Source: Candidatus Omnitrophota bacterium (GTDB lineage Bacteria > Omnitrophota > Gorgyraeia > JABMRG01). Taken from it: DNA of 12,351 nt. The position numbers were made by a program, and so were the translations under genes. Below are positions 1 to 7,453 of the stretch, piece by piece. Below the pieces are notes generated by a model. The model saw only the letters and a list, made by a program, of their open reading frames with translations. It was not told where the DNA came from and did no database searches. Each line of letters opens with the position of its first letter. Within the stretch, counting starts at the first letter, position 1. The stretch covers positions 1 through 12,351 of the forward strand of contig JABMRG010000068.1 in the NCBI GenBank assembly GCA_013202935.1, given 5' to 3'.

Positions 1-20
1 AATGAGCGCGCCTTAGCGCG

Positions 21-79
21 AAGCAAAAACTATGTCTGAGCCCATCGGTCGAAGACCGAAGGGCGAGTTGTTTTTGCTT
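21..79. repeat. Long imperfect hairpin element
   Basis: Outer arms AAGCAAAAAC (21-30) and GTTTTTGCTT (70-79) are perfect complements. Inside them GCCC (40-43) pairs with GGGC (61-64), and TCGGTC (45-50) pairs with GACCGA (54-59) around a GAA loop. A smaller hairpin, CGCGC-CTTA-GCGCG, lies just left at 7-20. The element sits downstream of the minus-strand operon that ends at 157. Its A- and T-rich outer arms would suit a transcription terminator in either direction, but this is inferred. The segment TGTCTGAGC (34-42) has a near match, TGTCCGAGC, at the far right edge (12343-12351), which suggests a repeated family. Confidence 0.5.
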
Positions 80-84
80 ATTTC

Positions 85-107
85 AAAAAACGTGTGCCAC
101 GAAGTGG
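85..107 (-). terminator. Possible terminator of the era operon
   Basis: Read on the minus strand, a short stem CGTG-GCA-CACG is followed directly by six T (85-90). The same bases can instead form CCAC-TTC-GTGG (97-107). It lies about 50 nt past the M48 protease stop. The stem is only 4 bp, so this is a weak call; the larger hairpin at 21-79 is a backup candidate. Confidence 0.3.
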
Positions 108-144
108 TAAAAAATGCGTGCTGCGATATGCCTATGCCGCTGCT
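103..144. repeat. Partial copy of the 3'-end palindromic repeat
   Basis: Bases 111-135 are identical over 25 bp to 3101-3125, beginning AAAATGCGTGCTGCG and ending ATATGCCTAT. The preceding AGTGGTA (103-109) also matches 3087-3093. About seven bases of the left arm (TAGGCAT in the other copy) are missing here, so this copy cannot form the long palindrome. Past the shared core the right arm continues but diverges at scattered positions. It lies 12-20 nt downstream of the stop codon of the M48 protease gene, just as the full copy lies next to the helicase stop. Confidence 0.65.
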
Positions 145-156
145 GCATGTATGCTT

Positions 157-1260
157 TTAGAGATATTCACGTACAGCCCTGATGCGTTCGCCTGCGGGCG
201 GATGGTCGTAAAAGAAGATCTTTATCAGCAGGCTCGGCTCAGGATCTGATAGGTTCTGCGCAGATAACTTTTTCAAAAGGCTCCCAAGCGCATCAGGCCT
301 TTTTGTAAATAAGATAGCATCTCTATCAGCCTCGCGTTCATAACACCTTGAAACAAGATTAAGAATAGGGGCTGTTACTATACCATAACCGACAAACAGA
401 ACCGCAATGATAGGAAAGGCACTGATATCATATATACTAGCTAGCCCACCTCCATGAACTAACCTATTCATGATAAGGCTTATAAAGAAGAAACCGGCCA
501 GGGTAGATATAAAACTAGATATGGTAAGCTTCCAGAAATGGTGATGCCTGTGATGCGATAGTTCATGAGCAAGGGTTGCTTCTATCTCCTCCTTGGTATA
601 TGATTCTAATAAAGTATCTGAAAGAAGAATCCTCTTGGTCGACCCTATCCCGCAGACAGCGGCATTTGCTTTTTTGGTCTTCTCGCCTAAGGCTATATTA
701 TACACATCGAGTATTTTAACACCTAAGCGTTTACCCAATAATACAAGCCTCTCCCTTAAGGCATCGTCCGATATCTTTTTCATCTTAAAAAACAGAGGAA
801 TTATGATAACTGGAAACACCTTAGCCAGTATAACGCTTACAAAAAAGTATATCAGCGCAGTGTATAGCCACCAGAGATCTCTAATATTCCTCAAGAAAAG
901 GTATAGGATCAATATAGCCCCTAGATACAAAACTCCTCCAATAAGCAGCTTTTTAAGATAATCCTTATGCCACGAAAAAATCGTCTGGCGCGAAAGGCTA
1001 AAGCGATGCTCTACCCTGTAAGAGGTATAAAAATCAAGCGGATACGAAATAAGCTGCAAGGCTGACCCTACCAGCACCAGATAGATGACTACAACAAGAT
1101 AATAGTTTGAGGATATGCTGCGTATATATTCTGCTGCCTTTAACGAAACTCCGGTTTTATATAGAATAATAAAAAAAGTTAAGGTAATAATAAGCTCAAA
1201 GATAGCTGTGTTATGCTTTATTCCCGAATACTCTTTTGCTTTTTTTATATGATTATCCAC
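157..1260 (-). CDS. M48 family membrane zinc metalloprotease (Ste24/CAAX protease type)
   Basis: A membrane-embedded zinc endopeptidase, 367 aa, of the Ste24p/CAAX prenyl protease class. The zinc site is clear: H232-E-L-S-H236, with the third ligand probably E308 in the E-x-x-A-D motif (308-312). Hydrophobic segments lie near 20-35, 52-72, 104-123, 131-156, 246-266 and 282-304, matching the M48 N-terminal multi-helix domain followed by the protease domain. It is somewhat shorter than typical 410-residue members. In bacteria these enzymes are thought to cut damaged or specific membrane proteins; the substrate here is unknown. The start is GTG, 4 nt after the DUF151 stop, with only a weak purine-rich GAGAGAG as ribosome binding site, so it is probably translationally coupled. 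It is the last gene of the EF-like/era/DUF151 operon. Confidence 0.9.
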   Translation of the reverse strand: MDNHIKKAKEYSGIKHNTAIFELIITLTFFIILYKTGVSLKAAEYIRSISSNYYLVVVIYLVLVGSALQLISYPLDFYTSYRVEHRFSLSRQTIFSWHKDYLKKLLIGGVLYLGAILILYLFLRNIRDLWWLYTALIYFFVSVILAKVFPVIIIPLFFKMKKISDDALRERLVLLGKRLGVKILDVYNIALGEKTKKANAAVCGIGSTKRILLSDTLLESYTKEEIEATLAHELSHHRHHHFWKLTISSFISTLAGFFFISLIMNRLVHGGGLASIYDISAFPIIAVLFVGYGIVTAPILNLVSRCYEREADRDAILFTKRPDALGSLLKKLSAQNLSDPEPSLLIKIFFYDHPPAGERIRAVREYL

Positions 1261-1264
1261 AATA

Positions 1265-1753
1265 CTATTTCTCTCTCTTCCCCTTGAAGAAGTCTTCGGG
1301 CGTTAGATTCTCAAGGGTCTTTTTAAAGTCTTCAACCTCTTTACCTGTTATAGGCTTGTGTATATCAGGGCACTTTTTGAAAACTCTATCCTCAACATAG
1401 ATAGGCGCGTTACACCTGAGCGCTAATGCGATAGAATCGCTCGGGCGGCAATCAATGCTAATCGTCTCTTTTCCAACTGCCAGCTTCATGTCAGCATAAA
1501 AAGTATCATCCTTTAGATCGGTTATTATAACACTCTCAAGCTTAGCATTAAGGTTGTTTATAATAGTAGCCATAAGGTCATGCGTAAGCGGGCGGGGAAA
1601 CTTATCATTATTAATAACCGCTGTTATAGCCATGCCTTCAGCTGGGCCTATCCATACAGGGATAAGCTTTGTACCATTTATCTCCTCCAGCGTAATGAGA
1701 TATTGCCCGATCTGTGCAACTACTATCAAAGAGAATATCTTTACCTTTTTCAC
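1265..1753 (-). CDS. DUF151 / bifunctional nuclease family protein
   Basis: A 162-residue protein of the bifunctional nuclease (BFN, DUF151) family, a widespread single-domain fold. Members from Thermotoga are structurally known, and plant members have reported DNase and RNase activity. Family signatures are PVWIG (32-36), RPLTHDL (54-60) and the hallmark IDCRPSDSIALALR (100-113) with acidic D101 and D106. The C-terminal 40 residues are Lys/Glu-rich and poorly conserved in the family. The start is GTG, preceded by the purine-rich AAGGAAAAGGG. The gene lies 18 nt after era and 4 nt before the M48 protease gene. The cellular role in bacteria is not well defined; the family assignment is secure, the enzymatic activity inferred. 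Confidence 0.9.
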   Translation of the reverse strand: MKKVKIFSLIVVAQIGQYLITLEEINGTKLIPVWIGPAEGMAITAVINNDKFPRPLTHDLMATIINNLNAKLESVIITDLKDDTFYADMKLAVGKETISIDCRPSDSIALALRCNAPIYVEDRVFKKCPDIHKPITGKEVEDFKKTLENLTPEDFFKGKREK

Positions 1754-1771
1754 CCTGACCCTTTTCCTTTC

Positions 1772-2671
1772 CTACGACCCTTCTTCACTTAATCGTTTTA
1801 ATGACTTTGGGTCCTTGCGCCAGTTTTTGAGCACCTTGACCCATATACGCAAAAACACCTTTTTCCCGAACTTCTCCTCAAGCTCCTGCCTGCTCAAAGA
1901 TCCTATCTCCTTGGCCATACTTCCTTTCTGGCCTACTATTATACCTTTTTGCGATTCCCGTTCTACATATATAGTGGCCTCAATATCCAGGATATCCTTA
2001 TCCTGCCTTAAGTCCATTCTTTCTACCTGCACAGCAACGGAATGAGGCACTTCTTCGCGTGTAAGCATAAGCGCCTTCTCCCTTATAATCTCAGCAACCT
2101 GGAACTGATCGGTCTTATCCGTAACAAAGGAATCAGGATAATACTTCTCACCTTCTGGAAGATTGAAGAATATCTTATCTCTAAGCAGGCCCACCCCATC
2201 ATTATTTAATGCAGATATCGGGATATACTCCAGAAATTCGTACTGGTCTTTAAGTTCCTCAATTATGGGCAGGGCCTTTGACTTGCTAGCAATATCTATC
2301 TTATTGATAACAGCTATCGCAGGTTTCTTGGCTTCCTTTATCAGGTCAAGTATAATGTAATCTGCATCTGTCAGGCCTGATGTAAGCTCTACCATATATA
2401 CAAGGAGGTCTCCATCAAAGAGGGAGGTCTTGGCCTTTTTGACCATGAGCTTGCCTAGAAGCAGGTGGGGCTTATGTATGCCTGGGGTATCTATAAATAC
2501 CGCCTGTCCACTATCAGTTGTCAGTATACCTTTTATATTCTCTCGTGTGGTCTCTGGCTTGGATGATACTATAGCTACCTTCTGATTGAGGATAGAATTG
2601 AGGAGTGTAGATTTTCCGACATTAGGCTTTCCGATTACAGCAACAAAGCCTGATCTGAACGCATCATTCAT
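1772..2671 (-). CDS. era: GTPase Era, ribosome assembly
   Basis: Era, 299 aa, full family length. It binds the 3' end of 16S rRNA and helps mature the 30S subunit. The GTPase domain shows G1 at 14-21 (GKPNVGKS), a TT pair at 41-42 in the G2 region, G3 at 61-64 (DTPG), G4 at 123-126 (NKID) and G5 near S153-A154. The C-terminal KH domain carries the GxxG loop G247-Q-K-G250 and the LRIWVKV strand (274-280). No Shine-Dalgarno is visible: the 19 nt before ATG on the coding strand are pyrimidine- and AT-rich. Expression may therefore depend on coupling to the upstream EF-like gene, which ends 20 nt earlier. Downstream lie the DUF151 and M48 genes. Confidence 0.98.
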   Translation of the reverse strand: MNDAFRSGFVAVIGKPNVGKSTLLNSILNQKVAIVSSKPETTRENIKGILTTDSGQAVFIDTPGIHKPHLLLGKLMVKKAKTSLFDGDLLVYMVELTSGLTDADYIILDLIKEAKKPAIAVINKIDIASKSKALPIIEELKDQYEFLEYIPISALNNDGVGLLRDKIFFNLPEGEKYYPDSFVTDKTDQFQVAEIIREKALMLTREEVPHSVAVQVERMDLRQDKDILDIEATIYVERESQKGIIVGQKGSMAKEIGSLSRQELEEKFGKKVFLRIWVKVLKNWRKDPKSLKRLSEEGS

Positions 2672-2691
2672 ATATTAATAGGATGAAAAGT

Positions 2692-2982
2692 TTAGAGTTT
2701 GTATACCTTGTCGTGCTGCCTGAGTCGCTTCTTAACAAGTATGCCTACTTCCTTACCATTGGTAGCAGTAGGAACCTCCTTGCCATCTATCTGCATCGAG
2801 TGAATCTTCTGCTTCAGGTCTGTTGTATGGCCTTTGATATGTATTGTATCGCCAACGCTCAAGGTGTCTGTCAGCTTTATAACCCCGGCCTTACAATGGC
2901 CAAAGTAATGAGTAATAGTACCAACAAGCGTGCCTTGTGGTTCGGCATCCTTCGCCTTTTTCCTAAAAAAACCGAATATCAT
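2692..2982 (-). CDS. EF-Tu domain-2-like small protein ('translation elongation factor-like')
   Basis: A 96-residue protein made of one beta-barrel resembling domain 2 of EF-Tu/IF2, without any GTPase domain. The pattern VGTITHYF (20-27), KAGVIKL (31-37), LSVGDTIHIKGHTTD (40-54), then IHSMQID (60-66) and VGILVKKRLRQHDKVYKL (79-96) is typical of proteins annotated as translation elongation factor-like, which elsewhere often sit beside U32 peptidase genes. No U32 gene is in this window. It may bind tRNA or rRNA, but the function is not established. A good ribosome binding site (GGGAGG, 9 nt before ATG) and a promoter at 3006-3033 make it the first gene of the era operon. Confidence 0.85.
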   Translation of the reverse strand: MIFGFFRKKAKDAEPQGTLVGTITHYFGHCKAGVIKLTDTLSVGDTIHIKGHTTDLKQKIHSMQIDGKEVPTATNGKEVGILVKKRLRQHDKVYKL

Positions 2983-3005
2983 AACTGATACCTCCCTTCA
3001 TGGAT

Positions 3006-3033
3006 ATTCTAACACAAGCTCACAGCAATGCAA
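3006..3033 (-). promoter_or_regulatory. Extended -10 promoter for the EF-like/era operon
   Basis: Minus strand: TTGCAT (-35, 3028-3033), 16-nt spacer, TAGAAT (-10, 3006-3011), with TGT directly before the -10, fitting an extended -10 (TGn). The -10 matches TATAAT at five of six positions and the -35 matches at four. Transcription would start about 20 nt before the start codon region, leaving a short leader that carries GGGAGG. Confidence 0.6.
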
Positions 3034-3083
3034 GCGAAATGAACAGCTAGCTGAATTATTTGAAATGATTGCAGGCGGTTAAG

Positions 3084-3134
3084 TGTAGTGGTATAGGCAT
3101 AAAATGCGTGCTGCGATATGCCTATACCACTACA
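3084..3134. repeat. Perfect 18-bp palindrome with 15-nt loop
   Basis: TGTAGTGGTATAGGCATA (3084-3101) and TATGCCTATACCACTACA (3117-3134) are exact reverse complements around a 15-nt loop, AAATGCGTGCTGCGA. The palindrome starts 4 nt beyond the helicase stop codon (3139-3141) and lies upstream of the next operon's promoter. A transcript would fold into a very stable hairpin, but no T-run follows on either strand, so an mRNA 3'-end stabiliser or REP/BIME-like repeat fits better than an intrinsic terminator. The loop and right arm recur at 103-144. Confidence 0.85.
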
Positions 3135-3138
3135 AGCC

Positions 3139-6100
3139 TTACTCCCAGCATATATTTTTATAATCACAGTTACGGCATCTTCGCGGGCCATCATCATACT
3201 CTGGCAGTTTATCAAACTCCAGGTTCATGATAGAGCGCCAAGCATCCTTTATAACCCCTTCAAGCTCAGCCACCATCTCATCAGTTATATCAAGGCGCTT
3301 TTTAATGAAGCTCCCTTTCTTCAGGCCATACTTAATGACACTTGTCTTTGCAGGTTCAACAAATACCAGCTCTCCGTCTTTTACTTTAAAACCCTTGTTC
3401 TGATCCTTATCCCTATCAAAGAGAAGCTTATACGCAACCAGCTGCCTCAGGTAGCCTTCACACTCATTACTTGCTAAATCCCTTGTGCCTGTTTCGATGG
3501 ATTTGATATGCTCATCTGGCTTACCTGACTTATAATCAACAACCCTGACAAGCCTCTCTTTCTCATCAGCCATTTCTGTCTTGTCGTATTTTCCTGTAAA
3601 CATGAGGTCATCATCCAACATAACAGCAAGCTTCTTCTCAAGCCCTATGGGTAAAACAGGCTCTTTTGATTCTTTCTCAAACCAGTCTCTCAATACATCA
3701 ACCTGCCTCTCGCATCCCAGTCTTATAGCCTTCTCAACACCCTGGTATCGGAGCTCCTCAAGAAAAGAGTCTTTGAAAAATTTAAAATTCGGAAACTTCT
3801 TCTTCATAAACTCTCTGTACGTCTCCTCAAGCGCCTTATGAACACAGTTTCCGTTTACAAGGCTGAGCTTCTTCTTGGAGGGTAGCATAAGCACGTTGTC
3901 ATAAAGAAATTTTCTTTTGCAGTTTATATAGTTGTTGAGGCTTGTGGGGTTAAGTGTTAAATTCCGCACTAGATCCTTAAGTACTGCCTCTGTCCCTACA
4001 AAGGGATCCTTCAGGTCTGTTGTTTCCAATGAGGCAACAAGAAGCTCTTCCTCTGTGGCCTGTGACTCTGACTCAACGCTGTCTAAGCCTATGCTTGAAA
4101 GATAAGAACTGCTTATAGCGCTATCTGTAGGGCTTGCGGTATAGATAAGGTGCGATTTTGCCCGCGTCGATGCTACATAGAATAGCCTCGTCTCATCATA
4201 AAAGTTCAATTCCTTTACAAGCAGCTTTTCAGAGGCCTTTTCTTTTGCCTTGAATATTTCTGGCGGCAGTGGAATAAGCTCTCCACGCGGCCTTATTGGC
4301 CAGTTTTTGTGCTGAAGGCAAAAAGGTATTAGAACTGAATGGAACTCAAGCCCTTTTGAGCCGTGTGCTGTAAATATTCTAACACCCTCCTGGGTTTTGG
4401 TCACCATGCTTCCGGTCAATGCTATGGAGTGCTCTTTCTTCGTCTCTATTTCCGCCATAAAATCTGACAGGCGTATGCCAGGCTTTCGCAGGTCAGCCTC
4501 CTTTACTACATTCACAAAAGATGATAGTGCGCGCAGGTCTCTTATTCTGATAATAGCATCGTCATTATATTCGCGAAGTATATATTTATATATAGAGGCA
4601 TCTGCTATATACTGCAAAAGAATAGCATGGGTAGGCATGGTCTCTGCATTCTGGATAAGGCGGCCTATGGCCCAGCCTGCTCGGTGCATAGCATAGTGGT
4701 CCTTGAACCTTTTATTCTTTGCTATTTCAAGGGAATCGCTCTCTTTCTTTGTGGGTAGTCCACGATCGGGGTCCGCGTAAAAAGCTGTCAAAAACTCTGA
4801 GAAGAGAGTGGTCTCCAGAGCAAGGCCCTTCTCTCTGCGGGCTTGTCTTTTTGTGCGCACATGTAATATAAACTTGAGCAGATCAGTCATCGGTATGGCA
4901 AAATAATCGCTTGCTAATACCTTATAAAGATAACTATCCTTTTCAGACAGGTCAGATGCGTTACTGATATAGGCAAGGCCAAGTGCATCAAGCATCTGCC
5001 GCACCCGCCTCTCTGAGCTTATATCTGTGTCCTTATCTGTTGCATAGGGAATACCTGCTTTCAAAAAAGTATCGATAACCTTCAGTATGTCATCTCTCTT
5101 GCGGACCAGTACCGCTATATTGTTGTAAGGGGCTCTTCTTTCATCTTCTGAGACCTCTGGCGATGACTCAATTATGGTCTTTAACTCTCTTACTTTTTCA
5201 GCCAAAAATAATAGCTCCTCAGCCTCTGTACTAAACTCGTGAAACTCCGTAGTCTTATCCTTGTAATCTCTTATATTATTAAGCTCTTTTGCAATCATGC
5301 GCTCATTCTCCGGAAGGTGGCTTATAATCTTTGATGAGAGCTCGATAATATCTTTGGTTGAGCGGTAATTATCATTCAATGAGACAGTCTTTATATCAGA
5401 AAACCTCTCCTTCAATATTCTAAAGTTACCTATAGATGCCCCCTGAAAGCGGTATATAGATTGGTCGTCATCACCTACACAGCATATATCAGGGTCTTTA
5501 GAATCCACGAGTTCAAATAGAAGGTTCATCTGTGCGCCATTTGTATCCTGATATTCATCGACCATAATGTATCTGTATTGACTCTGCAGGCTCTTCTTAA
5601 GCTCCTTCTCCTCTCTTATGGCTTCCAGCGCAAAAATTATCATATCATCATAGTCATAGCGCCCGCGCTCATCAAAGAGGTCTGTATTCTTACCCAACTT
5701 ATACTCTTCATACAACTTGTAGACAACCGACAGCGCCTTCAGCCTAGGTATATGCTTCTCCTCTACATATACATTATCAGGCTTCATATTTAACAGGTAC
5801 TTTTCCAGATCAGCAGGCGAGATACCGTCCTTCTTTAGTTCGCTTATCTTACTGAGGATAGCCTTGCGGTAAAAGTATGGTGCCTTAAACGGACGAATAG
5901 CATCGATATGGTCTGTATGATCAAGAATATACTCAAGCAGCCTTACCTGCTCCATCTCCTCAATCTGCACCTTATCCTGGATATAGTTTGCCGCCTCCTC
6001 AGATTCAAGGACAATAGAATTTGCAAAACTATGAAATGTCGCGGTCTCTATATCGTAGCCGGAAGTACCCAGTATTTTAACTAGTCGCTCCTTCATGGCC

Positions 6101-6306
6101 TTAGCAGCAGCATTTGTATAAGTAAGGATCAAAATGTTCTCAGCAAGGGCTCTCTTCTTCTTGATAATATTTGCTGCGCGCACAGATAGGAGCTCGGTCT
6201 TGCCAGTACCAGGCCCTGCCAGTATTAAAACTGGCCCATCGACCATATCTACCGCTTTCTTCTGGTCCGGATTTAGATTGTCGTAATATTTCTTAAAATT
6301 ATCCAT
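3139..6306 (-). CDS. UvrD-type helicase fused to RecB/AddB-like Fe-S nuclease
   Basis: A 1055-residue superfamily 1A DNA helicase-nuclease, the type of machine that resects double-strand breaks. Helicase motifs are complete: Q motif 11-19, Walker A GPGTGKT 31-37, Ia 61-74, Ib TFHSFA 90-95, Walker B VDEYQD 249-254, III 277-290, IV NDNYRST 311-317, V 641-655, VI 705-717. The C-terminal PD-(D/E)XK nuclease shows H823, D908, D924 and K926 (VVDYKSG). Cysteines C796, C1044, C1047 and C1053 match the Fe-S staple of AddB-type nucleases. Size and layout resemble a single AdnA or AdnB subunit; no partner is in this window. It starts 4 nt after yjbQ with a weak ribosome binding site (AGGC), so coupling is likely. 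It ends the LOG/COG2231/yjbQ operon and is followed by the palindrome at 3084-3134. Domain calls are secure; pathway role is inferred. Confidence 0.93.
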   Translation of the reverse strand: MDNFKKYYDNLNPDQKKAVDMVDGPVLILAGPGTGKTELLSVRAANIIKKKRALAENILILTYTNAAAKAMKERLVKILGTSGYDIETATFHSFANSIVLESEEAANYIQDKVQIEEMEQVRLLEYILDHTDHIDAIRPFKAPYFYRKAILSKISELKKDGISPADLEKYLLNMKPDNVYVEEKHIPRLKALSVVYKLYEEYKLGKNTDLFDERGRYDYDDMIIFALEAIREEKELKKSLQSQYRYIMVDEYQDTNGAQMNLLFELVDSKDPDICCVGDDDQSIYRFQGASIGNFRILKERFSDIKTVSLNDNYRSTKDIIELSSKIISHLPENERMIAKELNNIRDYKDKTTEFHEFSTEAEELLFLAEKVRELKTIIESSPEVSEDERRAPYNNIAVLVRKRDDILKVIDTFLKAGIPYATDKDTDISSERRVRQMLDALGLAYISNASDLSEKDSYLYKVLASDYFAIPMTDLLKFILHVRTKRQARREKGLALETTLFSEFLTAFYADPDRGLPTKKESDSLEIAKNKRFKDHYAMHRAGWAIGRLIQNAETMPTHAILLQYIADASIYKYILREYNDDAIIRIRDLRALSSFVNVVKEADLRKPGIRLSDFMAEIETKKEHSIALTGSMVTKTQEGVRIFTAHGSKGLEFHSVLIPFCLQHKNWPIRPRGELIPLPPEIFKAKEKASEKLLVKELNFYDETRLFYVASTRAKSHLIYTASPTDSAISSSYLSSIGLDSVESESQATEEELLVASLETTDLKDPFVGTEAVLKDLVRNLTLNPTSLNNYINCKRKFLYDNVLMLPSKKKLSLVNGNCVHKALEETYREFMKKKFPNFKFFKDSFLEELRYQGVEKAIRLGCERQVDVLRDWFEKESKEPVLPIGLEKKLAVMLDDDLMFTGKYDKTEMADEKERLVRVVDYKSGKPDEHIKSIETGTRDLASNECEGYLRQLVAYKLLFDRDKDQNKGFKVKDGELVFVEPAKTSVIKYGLKKGSFIKKRLDITDEMVAELEGVIKDAWRSIMNLEFDKLPEYDDGPRRCRNCDYKNICWE

Positions 6307-6310
6307 ATGC

Positions 6311-6730
6311 CTATTCGCCTATAAATTGAAGTACGACCTTGCGGCTGCGTGAACGGTTATCAAAGTCTATAAAAATGATCTGCTGCCATGTACCAAGAGT
6401 AAGCTCATTACCAGAAAAAGGGACTGTGAGTGAAGGCCCAAGCAGTGATGCCCTCAGATGAGAATGGCCATTGGCATCACCCCATGTGGCATCATGCGCA
6501 TATTGAATATTAGAAGGTATGAGCTTATCAAATAGCCCCTTTATGTCAGATACGAGCGCAGGCTCATACTCTATGGTGGTCAGGCCGCCTGTTGAGCCAA
6601 TAACAAATATTGTAACGGTCCCGTCTTTTAGCTTAGTGCGCGTAAGTTTGCTGCGCACCTTATCTGTTATATCTATAATATCCGCCTTGCCTTTTGTGTT
6701 TATATTAATATGCTCAGTTACAACAGCCAT
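6311..6730 (-). CDS. yjbQ: YjbQ / UPF0047 family protein (secondary thiamine-phosphate synthase type)
   Basis: A 139-residue YjbQ/UPF0047 protein, full family length. Signature blocks are GSTGGLTTIEYEP (45-57), H79-D-A-T-W-G-D (79-85), NGHSHLRASLLGPS (87-100) and GTWQQIIFIDFDNR (113-126), with the conserved His/Asp cluster thought to bind metal. The family is annotated as secondary thiamine-phosphate synthase because E. coli YjbQ has weak thiamine-phosphate synthase activity; the physiological role is still open. Its ATG overlaps the stop of the upstream glycosylase gene by one base (TAATG), and its strong ribosome binding site AAAGGAG is encoded inside that gene's last codons, so translation is probably coupled. 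Confidence 0.93.
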   Translation of the reverse strand: MAVVTEHININTKGKADIIDITDKVRSKLTRTKLKDGTVTIFVIGSTGGLTTIEYEPALVSDIKGLFDKLIPSNIQYAHDATWGDANGHSHLRASLLGPSLTVPFSGNELTLGTWQQIIFIDFDNRSRSRKVVLQFIGE

Positions 6731-7401
6731 TATCTCGCTCCTTTAATCGGTCGCAAGGCACATATATCACATTTTGGATTCTTTTTGCAGAAACTCTTCC
6801 CATGCTCAACAATCAACGCGTGAAACTCATTGTAAAGCTTAACCCTCCTGGGAAGATTATCCATAAAAAGCTTCTGAACCTCGGAATAGTCAGAGTCTAG
6901 AGTAGATAACCTTAAGCAGGTGAGTATTCTCTTTGTGTAAGCATCGACTACAAAGATAGGTTTCTTGATCGCATACAAGAGTATCGAATCCGCAGTCTCA
7001 GGACCTATACCGTTTACATCGAGCAGCTCTTCACGCAGCGCTGGAAGTGGCATGGTGCGCATATTTTCTATCTTACCACCATAGCCAGAAACCAAAAAAT
7101 CCAAGAAACTCTTTAACCTTTTGGCTTTAATATTATAATACCCGCATGAACGTATCAGTCTTGCCAGCCTTTTAATATTAAGCTTATGCAGCTTTAGCGG
7201 ACTCAGCAGCTTTTTCGCCTTAAGGTTTAGGATCGCCCTTTCTACGTTCTGCCAGTTGGTATTCTGTGTCAATATGGCGCCTACCGCAACCTCGAAATCA
7301 CTATCTGCCGGCCACCAGTTGCGCGGGCCATACATCTTGTATAAGAGGTTGTATATCTCATACAACCTCTTTTTGGGCCTATTGTTGCGGGTTTTCGTCA
7401 T
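6730..7401 (-). CDS. Endonuclease III-like DNA glycosylase (COG2231, HhH-GPD)
   Basis: A 223-residue HhH-GPD superfamily protein of the COG2231 type, related to endonuclease III and the 3-methyladenine glycosylase MagIII. It should excise damaged bases. The helix-hairpin-helix GIGPETADSI (131-140) is followed by the catalytic Asp D153 in VVDAYTKR; the Nth lysine position is occupied by glutamate (E135), as expected for COG2231. The C-terminus has C205, C211 and C214 but lacks the fourth cysteine of the usual Fe-S loop. It ends in KGAR, whose codons supply the yjbQ ribosome binding site. I chose ATG at 7401 over the in-frame TTG at 7431, because family similarity begins near KRLYEIYNLL and neither start has a strong ribosome binding site. 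Confidence 0.85.
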   Translation of the reverse strand: MTKTRNNRPKKRLYEIYNLLYKMYGPRNWWPADSDFEVAVGAILTQNTNWQNVERAILNLKAKKLLSPLKLHKLNIKRLARLIRSCGYYNIKAKRLKSFLDFLVSGYGGKIENMRTMPLPALREELLDVNGIGPETADSILLYAIKKPIFVVDAYTKRILTCLRLSTLDSDYSEVQKLFMDNLPRRVKLYNEFHALIVEHGKSFCKKNPKCDICALRPIKGAR

Positions 7402-7453
7402 CGGGCTTCTTTGTGAGAGATAACTAGTCAAGAGTGGAATGTGGCCTCGGGTA

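Noticed and set aside
103..144. Diversity-generating retroelement-like A-specific changes between the two repeat copies
   Set aside because: There are only four differences, both copies are non-coding, and no reverse transcriptase gene is present.
593..961. Plus-strand open frame of 122 codons inside the M48 gene
   Set aside because: It is antisense to a conserved protease gene and has no recognisable protein features.
3009..3215. Minus-strand open frame of 68 codons across the helicase 3' end and palindrome
   Set aside because: It overlaps the conserved Fe-S C-terminus of the helicase in another frame and reads through the 18-bp palindrome.
7402..7431. TTG start extending the COG2231 protein by ten residues
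   Set aside because: It is a rare start without a well-placed ribosome binding site, and family similarity begins after the ATG at 7401.
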